Positions 13,967 to 21,991 of a stretch of DNA of 26,210 nt are shown here, piece after piece; position 1 is the stretch's first letter, and every line of letters begins with the position of its first letter. The notes under the pieces were generated by a model. The model searched no databases, was not told the DNA's origin, and was given only the letters and a program-made list of their open reading frames with translations. Source of the stretch: Bacteroidales bacterium (GTDB lineage: Bacteria > Bacteroidota > Bacteroidia > Bacteroidales > B18-G4); contig JAUXCL010000011.1 of NCBI GenBank assembly GCA_030618905.1, positions 1 through 26,210 of the forward strand. Direction: 5' to 3'. The translations under genes and the position numbers were made by a program.

Positions 13967-14332
13967 GTGAAAAATATCTTTTTATCATTAGCGCTGGTCT
14001 TCGCCGTAAGTATTGTTTTTGCAGATAATGACGGCAAAGGAAAGAATACAAAACCAGATGAACAGCCTTCTTTTGTGCAAATGATATCAGTTTCAGGACA
14101 GGTTCTTGATATCAATACAGGCGAAGCACTCACCGGTGTTGAAGTGGAATTAGAAGGGACGGGTGTAAAGACCTATTCAGATTTTGATGGTAATTTCTCA
14201 TTTGATAATATCACTCCAGGTAAATATAACGTTATTGCTTCTTTAATTTCTTACAGAAAGAGTTTGCTTGAGGATTATAAGCTGGATGGTACGAACAAAC
14301 ATGTTGATATTAAATTAGAAATCTCGAAATAA
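13967..14332 (+). CDS. Small exported stand-alone carboxypeptidase-regulatory-like domain protein
   Basis: A 121-residue exported protein. The signal peptide covers residues 1-20 (MKNIFLSLALVFAVSIVFA). A Lys/Asp-rich linker follows, then a single carboxypeptidase D regulatory-like beta-sandwich (about 38-118) with the family signatures VSGQVLDINTGEALTGVEVELEGTG, YSDFDGNFSFDNITPGKYNVIASLISYRKS. This domain is normally the N-terminal extension of SusC-type TonB receptors; the receptor at 14925-17726 carries one. Here it stands alone with nothing after it. The start is GTG at 13967, just after AAAGAA; no ATG gives the signal peptide. It is divergent from the phosphate cotransporter, with two Pho-like sites between, and ends before a strong terminator. 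Function unknown. Confidence 0.75.
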   Translation: MKNIFLSLALVFAVSIVFADNDGKGKNTKPDEQPSFVQMISVSGQVLDINTGEALTGVEVELEGTGVKTYSDFDGNFSFDNITPGKYNVIASLISYRKSLLEDYKLDGTNKHVDIKLEISK

Positions 14333-14353
14333 TATATATTTTTCCCTGCTCAG

Positions 14354-14387
14354 TAAAGCCTGCATGTATTGCAGGCTTTATTTGTTT
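14354..14387 (+). terminator. Rho-independent terminator
   Basis: An 11-bp perfect stem (TAAAGCCTGCA / TGCAGGCTTTA) with a 5-nt loop is followed by TTTGTTT, 22 bp after the stop of the gene ending at 14332. Confidence 0.8.
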
Positions 14388-14398
14388 GCGGCCGGGGG

Positions 14399-14854
14399 TT
14401 AAAAATCTCTCTGGTTAATCATTTTTCCTTCCTGGTCATACATTTTCCAGGTCCCTGTTTTCTCCCCCATTTTATATTGCATTTCATATAATAAGATTCC
14501 CTTGTTGTTCCATATATACCAGTCACCATCCTTCATATCATTATTGTACCTGGCTTCCGCTGTCTTGGTACCGTTTTCATCCCAGTTTATCCAAAGCCCG
14601 TCTTTCAGGCCCTCCTTGTAAGATCTTTGTTCCTGCTTCTGGCCGTTAAGATGATAGAGGATGACAAGTCCATCTTCTATGCCATTTTTGATATTGCGCT
14701 CTATTTTGACCATATTGTTCTCATAATATTCGATATGGGTTCCGGTATATAGCATGTCTTTTTTGTAATACCGGCCGTCCTTATAGTCAAGGTTCTGGGC
14801 CAGGGAGCTGATCACAAAAAATACTGATAAAAATACAAGCAGTGGTGTTTTCAT
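14399..14854 (-). CDS. Exported MORN-repeat protein (YwqK-like)
   Basis: A 151-residue exported protein. The signal peptide covers residues 1-19 (MKTPLLVFLSVFFVISSLAQ). The rest is about five MORN-type repeats of 20-24 residues: YENNMVKIERNIKNGIEDGLVILYHLNGQKQEQRSYKEGLKDGLWINWDENGTKTAEARYNNDMKDGDWYIWNNKGILLYEMQYKMGEKTGTWKMYDQEG. The recurring core is 'G-x-x-K-DG-x-W-x-x-W/Y-x-x-x-G'. Such proteins are often auto-annotated as YwqK-type antitoxins, but exported Bacteroidota versions have no known toxin partner and none is seen here. The gene is downstream of the TonB receptor on the same strand but has its own -7-like box, so it may be transcribed separately. Role unknown. Confidence 0.85.
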   Translation of the reverse strand: MKTPLLVFLSVFFVISSLAQNLDYKDGRYYKKDMLYTGTHIEYYENNMVKIERNIKNGIEDGLVILYHLNGQKQEQRSYKEGLKDGLWINWDENGTKTAEARYNNDMKDGDWYIWNNKGILLYEMQYKMGEKTGTWKMYDQEGKMINQRDF

Positions 14855-14900
14855 AATTCAATCAATGTAAGAATTTGAATATCAATTAACTTTAAATTTA

Positions 14901-14908
14901 CAAAATTA
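14901..14908 (-). promoter_or_regulatory. Candidate -7 box of the MORN-repeat gene
   Basis: The minus strand reads TAATTTTG, a match to TAnnTTTG, 47 bp upstream of the ATG at 14852-14854. The region is AT-rich, so chance matches are easy. Confidence 0.35.
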
Positions 14909-14924
14909 TTATTTAAGTTCCTAC

Positions 14925-17726
14925 TTATTTGAGGCCGTAAACCACACCAAGGGAGAAGGACATGGAAGGGCTGTAAACATAATAGGCATAGTCCCTGTCC
15001 TTATACCTGAATACTTCACTGTGCAGTGAGTTAAGAAGGTTTTGTGCCCTGAACCTCAACTGCCATTTTTCGCTCAGGGATTGGGTGAGGTTGAAATCCA
15101 GCATGTGCATGGGCTGCAGGAAGACATCAGGGGTGCCGCCCTTGGTTACCAGGGATATCCTTTCACCGGTAACGTTATATATCAGGTTTGCCGACAGGCC
15201 AATCTTATCACTTGCATACGAGAGCAAAGCATTGACGATAAAAGGAGCCTGGCCGAAAAGTGGCCTGGTATCCGGGTGATCAGGGTCCAATGCCCGGATG
15301 GATTCCAGTTCAACAGGATCTATAGAGACTTCTGACCTTATATAGGAGAAATTCAATCCCAGGCTGAAGTTGTCCAGGCCCATGAAATCGAGCCGTTTGC
15401 GGAACTCAGTCTCAAAGCCATAATTTCTTGCATTCTCAACGTTCTGAAAGGAAATTTCGGGATTGACGGCAATAGGGTTGTCCACCATTTCGATGGGATC
15501 TATGAAGTTCTTAAAGAACAGCCCGAAGGAGAATATCTCGCCACTTCTTATAAAGTATTCATACCGCAGGTCCACATTATCGATGAGTGTCCTGTTCAGA
15601 TCCGGATTCCCAACAATGGTTGGGGCAACAGGGCTGAACGATGCGAAAGGAGCAATTTCCCTGAATGTCGGCCTTGATAGGGTCCTTGTATAAGCCATGC
15701 GAACATTCATGTTTTCCCGGAGCAACCAGGTAAAATTGATAGAAGGGAGGATATCGGCATTATCCAGCACCCCCTTTTCAAGATTGGTCTGTTTACTTAT
15801 GGTCTCCATGTAGTTTTTTTCAAACCGGGCACCCAGTTCCATCTTTATTTTCTCACCTACGGGAAAATCAACCAGGGCATAGCCGGCAATAACATGCTGA
15901 AAGCCATCATAACTGTTTCTTTTGTCAGTGGCATCCTGTATGTACAGACCATAGTTTTCATTAGTGGCAGGGTCAAATGCCGGGTGGCTCTGCCCTATAT
16001 TGCTGTCATCAAGGTAATCTGATACACTTCCATTATAGTACTGGACCTGAGAGAGGTAATTGACTTTCTCCTCCCTGAATTCCCTTGTTACATAAATATA
16101 CGCCCCTCCAAACTTAAACTTCGATGCGTCTCCCAGGAATGTAAAGGGGAGTTCAAAATTAAGCTTGCTGTCAATATTGTTTTCATTCATGTTCCGGTGA
16201 AACCGGGATGGTACCTTGTATTTGGAAGGGTTGATCTCAAACTGGGCATCACCTACTGCATCAGGGTAATAACTGTTGGTAAAAAAGCGAAGGTCAGGTT
16301 CATCCAGTTTTGAAAGAGAATACGATACGATCCAACTTATCCTCAGTTTAGCAGCAGATTTGAAGAAATGCTCGCCTTTCAACTGGCTGGTTATAATAGA
16401 TCTTTCCTGGAATCCAAGTTCACGGCTCTGGATAAACATTCCGATCTCATCAGATGGTTTCTGGCCATACTGATAGAAAGTGGTTTTTAATCCCGATCGG
16501 TTGTATAATAATACCAGGCCCATCTTAAGGTTGTCAGAGAATTTATAATTGAGGTTCCCGAGCATACTGGCCAAAGTATTCCTTTCACCTGCAATTTCAT
16601 TATATTTGTTTTCAGTAGTCAGTGCAGTTGCATCCGCTTGAGTTAATTTGTAATAGCCACGTTCCCCATCATCATAATAATTGTAAATGGTATTGTAGCT
16701 GAGGCCGAAATTAAACCCTAAGGGCTTCCCGAATAATTTAATTTGGTTACCCACGGAAAAATTAATGCGGCTATTTAAAAATGATTTACGGGTGTTGGGT
16801 TCCATGATCTTATTAAATGACCGGGTGACATCATCGATGGCATCACGGTCGGTAGGGTAAAGCGGGATCTCAGCCGGATTTACCGGAAAGTCCCTTGTAC
16901 CGTCATCCACTCCCAGCCAATCACGTTTCCCGCCTTCATAGGTAAGGAAATCATCATTGAGTGAGGAACTCAGGTTATACTCCATGGATATGGAGAACCT
17001 CAATACCAGCTTTTCCGGAAAATCTTTGGTCTGTATATCAATCAGACCCCCTGTAAACGGGCTGAGGAAAGGGGAATAGCTTTTGTAGACAACTATATTG
17101 TCAATCACATTTGTTGGGAAGAGGTCCATTTCAACGCTGTTCCTTTCCGGGTCCAGGCTGGGTATAGCACATCCGTTGAGTGTTGTCAGGCTGTATCTGT
17201 CTCCGAGGCCACGGACATACACATATTTTCCGCCTTCCACCGAAACACCGGTTACCCGTCCCACAGCTTCAGCAGCATCGTTATCCCCGCTCTTACTGAT
17301 CTGCTGTGAAGAGATCCCGTTGACCAGATTGGCGGATTTCTTCTGCATGGTAAGCATGGCAGACTCAGTATTACGTACGGCTTTTGCGGTGATAATAACC
17401 TCTTCCAGTCCCAGTGACACCGGGTTCAGTTTAATATCCAACAAAGTAACTTCATCTTCTTTTACTTCAACCCCGGTTATAACTTGAGTCTCATAAGAAA
17501 TGTACAAACATCTTAATTCGTAAACACCGGCCGGCACATTGGTTATATTGTAATTTCCATCCAGGTCGGCAGATGAACCCAGAAAAGTGTTTTCAATCAT
17601 CGCAGCAGCACCAATAAGTTCCTCTCCGGTGGTCGCATCAGTGATTTTTCCCCTGATAAATCCTTCCTGTGGGTAAACAATGATCGAAGCGAAGAAGGCG
17701 AGGAGAATCAGGTATGTTTTTTTCAT
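14925..17726 (-). CDS. TonB-dependent receptor with carboxypeptidase-regulatory N-terminal domain
   Basis: A 933-residue outer-membrane receptor. Signal peptide 1-20 (cleavage after YPQ). Residues 22-105 are a CarboxypepD_reg-like domain (GFIRGKITDATTGEELIGAAAMIENT, SSADLDGNYNITNVPAGVYEL). The plug covers about 130-245 with SKSGDNDAAEAVGRVTGVSVEGGKYVYVRGLGDRYSLTTLNG and PSLDPERNSVEMDLFPTNVIDNIVVYKSYSP. The rest is the barrel, including NMNVRMAYTRTLSRPTFREIAPF and a C-terminal SPSMSFSLGVVYGLK. The 'RGLGDRYSxTTLNG...DPxRNSVxMDLFP' plug defines a subfamily distinct from polysaccharide SusC pairs, and no SusD is present. The substrate is not readable. Its neighbours are a paralogous lipoprotein and the phosphate two-component system, so phosphate or organophosphate uptake is a reasonable inference. 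Confidence 0.9.
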   Translation of the reverse strand: MKKTYLILLAFFASIIVYPQEGFIRGKITDATTGEELIGAAAMIENTFLGSSADLDGNYNITNVPAGVYELRCLYISYETQVITGVEVKEDEVTLLDIKLNPVSLGLEEVIITAKAVRNTESAMLTMQKKSANLVNGISSQQISKSGDNDAAEAVGRVTGVSVEGGKYVYVRGLGDRYSLTTLNGCAIPSLDPERNSVEMDLFPTNVIDNIVVYKSYSPFLSPFTGGLIDIQTKDFPEKLVLRFSISMEYNLSSSLNDDFLTYEGGKRDWLGVDDGTRDFPVNPAEIPLYPTDRDAIDDVTRSFNKIMEPNTRKSFLNSRINFSVGNQIKLFGKPLGFNFGLSYNTIYNYYDDGERGYYKLTQADATALTTENKYNEIAGERNTLASMLGNLNYKFSDNLKMGLVLLYNRSGLKTTFYQYGQKPSDEIGMFIQSRELGFQERSIITSQLKGEHFFKSAAKLRISWIVSYSLSKLDEPDLRFFTNSYYPDAVGDAQFEINPSKYKVPSRFHRNMNENNIDSKLNFELPFTFLGDASKFKFGGAYIYVTREFREEKVNYLSQVQYYNGSVSDYLDDSNIGQSHPAFDPATNENYGLYIQDATDKRNSYDGFQHVIAGYALVDFPVGEKIKMELGARFEKNYMETISKQTNLEKGVLDNADILPSINFTWLLRENMNVRMAYTRTLSRPTFREIAPFASFSPVAPTIVGNPDLNRTLIDNVDLRYEYFIRSGEIFSFGLFFKNFIDPIEMVDNPIAVNPEISFQNVENARNYGFETEFRKRLDFMGLDNFSLGLNFSYIRSEVSIDPVELESIRALDPDHPDTRPLFGQAPFIVNALLSYASDKIGLSANLIYNVTGERISLVTKGGTPDVFLQPMHMLDFNLTQSLSEKWQLRFRAQNLLNSLHSEVFRYKDRDYAYYVYSPSMSFSLGVVYGLK

Positions 17727-17812
17727 TTCGAAGGGATAATATTAGTTGTTAAGTTCTGCCTGAATTGGCCTGTCTGAATATATCGAATCTAAGCTGTTAT
17801 TTATTAATGAAA

Positions 17813-17844
17813 CTGACAGGCTTTCCTTTTAAGGAGCCTGTCAG
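17813..17844 (-). terminator. Hairpin between lipoprotein B and the TonB receptor
   Basis: A perfect 10-bp stem (CTGACAGGCT / AGCCTGTCAG) encloses a second 4-bp stem (CCTT/AAGG). On the minus strand it is followed by TTTCATTAAT. It lies 30 bp after the stop of the lipoprotein at 17874, so it could terminate or attenuate transcription before the receptor. The poor T tract lowers confidence. Confidence 0.55.
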
Positions 17845-17873
17845 CTTGATTATATATGGGTAACTTGTCCGTA

Positions 17874-19229
17874 TTATTTTCCTGAAAAATACCTTGTCCA
17901 ACCCTGCGCCCAGTTAGTTGAACCGAAGGCTCCTTTATAGTTTACCTGGTCAAACCACGCGTCATCATATGAAGCAAGATTATCAGTCTGCGGGTTTGAA
18001 GGCACCGGATTGTCAGAGCTGATACCAGGGTTGGCTACACTATTGTGGGCATCTGCAAAATATGCCGCGAATGCTTCGACGGCTGCAATTGAATCAGCCT
18101 CATTTGCTCCGGGACCTGAAATCTTGAAGATACCTGCTCCTGTACCGTCCGAAACATTCCAGAATACATTGTTGTTCAGAACCAAATTGCCATCCGCGAA
18201 TTGTTTATAGCTGTCCTGTGCAGATTCCAGGTTTTCGATGTCAATTCCTTTTGCCTGTTCAACAAAAAGGGAGTTGGAATAATGCCCTCCTGCATTGTCA
18301 CGGAAGGTGATGACCCTTTTGCCTGCATCCGCACCACGTCCTATATATGTGGCATTGTAAATATTAGGTATGGCGTAGGGTTGGCCGGTTTCAGGATTCG
18401 TTCCCCCATCATGCTCACCAAGCCTGTCACCATCATTTACGTCCTGGATGGCACACCAGAACTGACCCAGTCCACGGTAACCTTCGTCATAGTCAAAGCT
18501 GTCATCACCACAGTAAACAACCAGGATGTGTTTCAGACGTGGTTGGCCACCGAAGAACTCAACGCCGTCATCTTTGTTAGCAATGACTTCCACGTATTCG
18601 ATGATAGTGCCACTGCCGATACCACCGAGGGTAAGTCCGTTGATCTCATTTCCTTCACCGATATCGGTTCCCCCATGACGGATGGACACATATTTGACTA
18701 TGCCTGAATTATCATCATCAGAAACACCACCATATCTGCCCCTGGTCTCATTGGTGGGGATACCTTCGATCTGGGTTTCTCCCGGGCTGGAATTCAGCCT
18801 GGCTTTTCCCAGCAAGATCAGTCCACCCCACAGACCCCTGTCGGTCTTTGCCAGTGTTCCACTTAGGTCATCAGCTTCGGCTGTTAAGATTATGGGGTTG
18901 TCTGCGGTCCCTTCAGCCATTATCATACCTCCCCTGGCAACAATAAGCGCACTGGCACTTTCACCCTGGCCTGGTTTCCCTTTGATCACACAACCAGGTT
19001 CGATGGTAAGGACCTGTCCGTCGTTGACGAAAACAAAGCCATCAAGCAAATAAGTTTTGCCTGATTTCCAGGTTGTCGTTCCGGTTCCTGATCCATCATC
19101 TTGAATGGTGAATTCATCTGCTTCCGGTGGGTCCGGTTCAGGGTCATCATCTTTTTTACATGCATTGAATAAAACCACCATACTGGCAGCAAAGAAAAGT
19201 GTTACTAACTGAAAATCAAGTTTTTTCAT
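17874..19229 (-). CDS. Beta-helix-like lipoprotein (paralog B)
   Basis: A 451-residue lipoprotein. The signal sequence has lipobox LFNAC (Cys24) followed by KKDDDPEPDPPEADE, an acidic linker of the kind that marks surface export in Bacteroidota. The body matches the lipoprotein at 10692-12041 along its length, with identical or near-identical blocks: DGFVFVNDGQVLTIEPG, ASALIVARGGMIMAEG, GLWGGLILLGKARLN, GGVSDDDNSGIVKYVSIRHGGTDIGEGNEINGLTLGGIG, NKDDGVEFFGG, GTNPETGQPYAIPNIYNATYIGRG. The turn-rich short strands suggest a parallel beta-helix. The C-terminus has WAQGWT. The TonB receptor lies 147 bp downstream on the same strand, separated by a hairpin. Upstream there are three TTAATT hexamers at 11-bp spacing. 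A ligand-capture partner of the receptor is inferred, not shown. Confidence 0.78.
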   Translation of the reverse strand: MKKLDFQLVTLFFAASMVVLFNACKKDDDPEPDPPEADEFTIQDDGSGTGTTTWKSGKTYLLDGFVFVNDGQVLTIEPGCVIKGKPGQGESASALIVARGGMIMAEGTADNPIILTAEADDLSGTLAKTDRGLWGGLILLGKARLNSSPGETQIEGIPTNETRGRYGGVSDDDNSGIVKYVSIRHGGTDIGEGNEINGLTLGGIGSGTIIEYVEVIANKDDGVEFFGGQPRLKHILVVYCGDDSFDYDEGYRGLGQFWCAIQDVNDGDRLGEHDGGTNPETGQPYAIPNIYNATYIGRGADAGKRVITFRDNAGGHYSNSLFVEQAKGIDIENLESAQDSYKQFADGNLVLNNNVFWNVSDGTGAGIFKISGPGANEADSIAAVEAFAAYFADAHNSVANPGISSDNPVPSNPQTDNLASYDDAWFDQVNYKGAFGSTNWAQGWTRYFSGK

Positions 19230-19280
19230 TTTAAGATCAATTTAGTTTATGAATTCCATATTTAAGTCAAATCGACACAA

Positions 19281-19288
19281 CAAAGGAA
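19281..19288 (-). promoter_or_regulatory. Candidate -7 box of lipoprotein B
   Basis: The minus strand reads TTCCTTTG, one mismatch from TAnnTTTG, 52 bp upstream of the ATG. The first operator hexamer begins 4 bp beyond it, the close spacing expected of an activator that replaces the upstream promoter element. Confidence 0.35.
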
Positions 19289-19291
19289 TCC

Positions 19292-19319
19292 AATTAAAGG
19301 GCAATTAAGATGAAATTAA
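19292..19319 (-). promoter_or_regulatory. Triple 11-bp direct repeat, candidate PhoB-like operator
   Basis: The minus strand has three perfect TTAATT hexamers, at 19292-19297, 19303-19308 and 19314-19319, each start exactly 11 bp from the next. This is the period of PhoB/OmpR-family tandem binding sites. It lies between lipoprotein B (-) and the response regulator (+), so it could serve both and allow autoregulation. Confidence 0.5.
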
Positions 19320-19350
19320 GTTTACCTTTATGTTAATTTTGAATCGGGCA

Positions 19351-19364
19351 AGTTAATATTAACT
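19351..19364. promoter_or_regulatory. 14-bp palindrome upstream of the response regulator
   Basis: AGTTAATATTAACT is a perfect palindrome 75 bp upstream of the response-regulator ATG, close to the 11-bp repeats. It contains the same GTTAA/TTAAC words as the candidate Pho sites. Confidence 0.3.
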
Positions 19365-19438
19365 TCACATTTGATATATTACAGCGATTTTTTATGTAAT
19401 GGTTAAATATTGCAGGACTTTTACATTATGTATATGAT

Positions 19439-20131
19439 ATGATGGATACTAAAAATATAGGTATTCTGCTTATCGACGATGAACAGGATGTGCTTGATTT
19501 CCTGAAATATAATTTTGAGAAAGAAGGGTTTTGTGTACACACTGCCAATGACGGGGAATCCGGCAAAACACTTGCTGAACAGTTAAAACCTGATCTTATT
19601 ATCCTGGATGTCATGATGCCGGGTATTGATGGTGTGGAGGTTTGCAGGGAGCTCAGGGAAATCCCGGAGATGGATAACTCCCTGATCATCTTTCTTACTG
19701 CCCGTGAGGAAGATTATTCCGAGATAGCAGGATTCGAGGTAGGTGCTGATGATTATATCACCAAGCCCATCAGACCCAGGGTTTTGATTGCCAGGGTAAA
19801 AGCCCTGCTCAAAAGAAAACTTAAGAGTAAGCTTCAAAGAAATATCATCAAAATAGATAATATGTTAATTGATCAGGACAAAAGGGAAGTGATCATAGGT
19901 GATCAATCCATCCACCTGCCTAAGATTGAATATAACCTTCTGGTAATCATGGCATCCAGCCCGGGCAAGATCTTTTCAAGGGATGAATTGTATTATAAGA
20001 TCTGGGGCTCAGAAGTATTTGTGGGAGACAGGACTCTTGACGTGCACATCCGTAAACTTCGTGAGAAGATCGGGAAGCATCTCATCAAAACCATCAAAGG
20101 TGTTGGGTATGGTTATGACGGATCAAAATAG
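19439..20131 (+). CDS. PhoB/OmpR-family response regulator
   Basis: A 230-residue response regulator. The receiver domain spans 7-122: acidic pair Asp13/Asp14, phosphoacceptor Asp57 (LIILDVMMPG), Thr87 (FLTARE) and Lys109 (YITKPI). The C-terminal winged-helix domain (about 132-228) has LPKIEYNLLVIMASSPGKIFSRDELYYKIWG, DRTLDVHIRKLREKIG and IKGVGYGY, the recognition-helix and wing signature of the OmpR/PhoB group. An ATG at 19442 is an equally good start. The histidine kinase gene follows after 11 bp. The neighbouring genes (Na/Pi transporter, OprP-like porin) point to phosphate control, making this a PhoB counterpart, but specificity within this family cannot be proved from sequence alone. Confidence 0.92.
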   Translation: MMDTKNIGILLIDDEQDVLDFLKYNFEKEGFCVHTANDGESGKTLAEQLKPDLIILDVMMPGIDGVEVCRELREIPEMDNSLIIFLTAREEDYSEIAGFEVGADDYITKPIRPRVLIARVKALLKRKLKSKLQRNIIKIDNMLIDQDKREVIIGDQSIHLPKIEYNLLVIMASSPGKIFSRDELYYKIWGSEVFVGDRTLDVHIRKLREKIGKHLIKTIKGVGYGYDGSK

Positions 20132-20142
20132 TTGAAATCAAC

Positions 20143-21189
20143 ATGAAAAACCCTACCCCCATATTGGTAGCAAGATTATCAGCCCTGACAATTGCTTTGA
20201 TACTCTTCGTGTTACTGGCCCTGATCAAAATCCTCAGCATATCTGAACTTAACTGGTTAAGTGTTATTTTAATTCCGGTTTTATTGTTCATTATCACATT
20301 CTTTGTTTTTTCTTATGCTGTGGAATATTTTATTTACAGGAAAATTAAGTTGATTTATAAAATTATTTATGATACCAAGGCTTCGCAGCCGGTCAAACCT
20401 CAAAAATTGAAAATGGAAAAAAGTATTCTGGATGATGTGAGTAAAGAGGTTGATGAATGGAAGAAGACTACAATAAAGCGTCAGAAGAAAATTCGAAAAT
20501 TGAGGGCTTTCCGGAAGGAATTTCTGACCGATGTGTTCCATGAACTTAAAACACCCATCTTTAATATCCAGGGGTATCTGGAAACTTTACTTGAGGGGGC
20601 TATTAATGATAAGCAAGTCAATATCCAATTCCTGAAAAAGGCCAATCAAAATGTGGAACGCATAGCCAATATAGTTAGTGATCTACAACTGATTTCAAAC
20701 CTTGAAGAAGGAAGCTTTGAGTTAAATAAAGAAAAATTTGATATTACCGGACTGGTATCCGAGGTGATTGAATCCCTTGAAATTTTGACCAGGGCAAAGG
20801 ATATCAGGATCCGGATCAAGGAAGGATGCAATGAAGCATTTTTTGTAAGGGCCGATCGTGAAATGATCCAACAAGTATTGACAAACATAATATCTAATTC
20901 AATAAAATATGGTAAAGAAGGAGGTAAAACACAGGTTGGACTTTATGATATGAGTGAGAATATACTGATTGAAGTTTCTGATGACGGCATAGGGATTGAC
21001 CAGGTACATCTGGCCAGGATATTTGAACGTTTTTACAGGGTTGATAAAGACCGCTCAAGGCAACAGGGTGGTTCAGGCCTGGGCCTGTCAATTGTCAAAC
21101 ATATCATTGAACGTCATGGGATGACTGTTAATGTGAGGAGCACCCTGGAGGTTGGAACAACTTTTGGATTTACCCTTTCAAAAACATAG
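20143..21189 (+). CDS. PhoR-like sensor histidine kinase
   Basis: A 348-residue membrane kinase. Two membrane helices (about 12-32 and 38-62) are joined by a very short extracytoplasmic loop, so there is no large periplasmic sensor. A basic, charged linker (65-122) follows, with no recognisable PAS or HAMP. The HisKA domain has H-box VFHELKTPIFNIQGYL (His133). The ATPase domain has an N box near Asn252 (NIISNSIKYGKEGG), G1 DDGIGID, F box FERFYRVD and G2 GGSGLGLSIV. E. coli PhoR likewise has almost no periplasmic part and takes its signal from PhoU and the Pst transporter. Here no Pst genes are present, but a PhoU-like domain is fused to the Na/Pi cotransporter. Co-transcribed with the response regulator. 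Confidence 0.92.
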   Translation: MKNPTPILVARLSALTIALILFVLLALIKILSISELNWLSVILIPVLLFIITFFVFSYAVEYFIYRKIKLIYKIIYDTKASQPVKPQKLKMEKSILDDVSKEVDEWKKTTIKRQKKIRKLRAFRKEFLTDVFHELKTPIFNIQGYLETLLEGAINDKQVNIQFLKKANQNVERIANIVSDLQLISNLEEGSFELNKEKFDITGLVSEVIESLEILTRAKDIRIRIKEGCNEAFFVRADREMIQQVLTNIISNSIKYGKEGGKTQVGLYDMSENILIEVSDDGIGIDQVHLARIFERFYRVDKDRSRQQGGSGLGLSIVKHIIERHGMTVNVRSTLEVGTTFGFTLSKT

Positions 21190-21199
21190 TAAAATTTAT

Positions 21200-21832
21200 T
21201 TATTCAAGCGCCAGTTTTTCGCTAAGGGCATTCAGTATCTCTTTAACAGAGGCCCTGTTTTTATAATCGGGGTCAAATTGCCTCCAAACGATAAGGCCAT
21301 TCTGATCAACAATATATGTAGCAGGTATGGGTAATTGTTGCGATTTATCGGAGTGGGTTTCTTTAAGCTTGGCCCCCAATATGACATTGTAGGTGAACAA
21401 TTGCATGGTTCCGGGTTTAAAACTTACATCATAGGCATCCGCTATCCGATAGTCCTCATCGTATAGCAGGGTGAACTCCGCACCCGTTTTTTCTGCCATT
21501 TTATCCAAATACTCAGGTTTTTCAGGAGAAACGGCAATTACTCGTGCCCCTTGATCCTGAATAAGTTTCAGGCTGTCCTGTAAAGTTTCCAGGTGTTCGT
21601 TACATACCGGACACCAGAACCCGCGATAAAAGATAATGACCACCGGACCTGTTTCCAGCGCTTCTGCTAATGAGAATTCCACACTGTCAGCATCAATGGC
21701 TTTGAACATAGGAGCATGGACTCCTGGAAGCAGGCCCTGCGCATCGTTTACATCTCTTTCTGTCTGACTTTTAACTTCACCGATCATAAAAATCAGGATC
21801 AGTGTGAACAGGGTTGCCTTAATTGTTTTCAT
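21200..21832 (-). CDS. Exported peroxiredoxin/thioredoxin-like protein (AhpC/TSA family)
   Basis: A 210-residue exported thiol protein. Signal peptide 1-22 (cleavage near VKSQ). The thioredoxin-like fold starts with LLPGVHAPMFKAIDADSVEFSLAEAL and has the active-site segment VVIIFYRGFWCPVCNEHLETLQ (Cys74, Cys77), the 'FYRGxWCPxC' form of the peroxiredoxin-like AhpC/TSA group. Downstream LIPATYIVDQNGLIVWRQFDPDYKNR is the typical cis-Pro and beta-hairpin region. It should act in the periplasm on peroxides or disulfides, using CxxC rather than a separated resolving cysteine. It is convergent with the kinase gene (10-bp gap), so not part of that operon. No clear promoter was found upstream. Confidence 0.87.
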   Translation of the reverse strand: MKTIKATLFTLILIFMIGEVKSQTERDVNDAQGLLPGVHAPMFKAIDADSVEFSLAEALETGPVVIIFYRGFWCPVCNEHLETLQDSLKLIQDQGARVIAVSPEKPEYLDKMAEKTGAEFTLLYDEDYRIADAYDVSFKPGTMQLFTYNVILGAKLKETHSDKSQQLPIPATYIVDQNGLIVWRQFDPDYKNRASVKEILNALSEKLALE

Positions 21833-21991
21833 GGTTGCCTTTTGTTATTGATTACTATAGAAATAGTCGGCAGAAAACCAAATCCTTACAGAAGTGATGA
21901 ATAATTAGTATTTTATTTTAACTATTGACTTATTGTCATAATATTTTTAAATTAGCATAAATTTATTAACCCAACTTAAAAAAACAATCGA

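Noticed and set aside
14399..14854. YwqK-type antitoxin of a toxin-antitoxin pair
   Set aside because: The MORN repeats fit, but the protein has a signal peptide and no toxin-like gene is adjacent, so I call it an exported MORN protein.
15042..17487. Several plus-strand open frames of 64-129 codons within the TonB receptor gene
   Set aside because: They are antisense to a full-length conserved receptor and show no family features.
17747..17753. TGTTAAG upstream of the TonB receptor as a Pho-type operator
   Set aside because: A single half-site only 20 bp from the ATG, with no 11-bp partner on either side.
14925..19229. A SusC/SusD polysaccharide utilisation locus
   Set aside because: The receptor plug is of another subtype, the lipoproteins are beta-helix-like rather than helical SusD, and there are no glycoside hydrolases.
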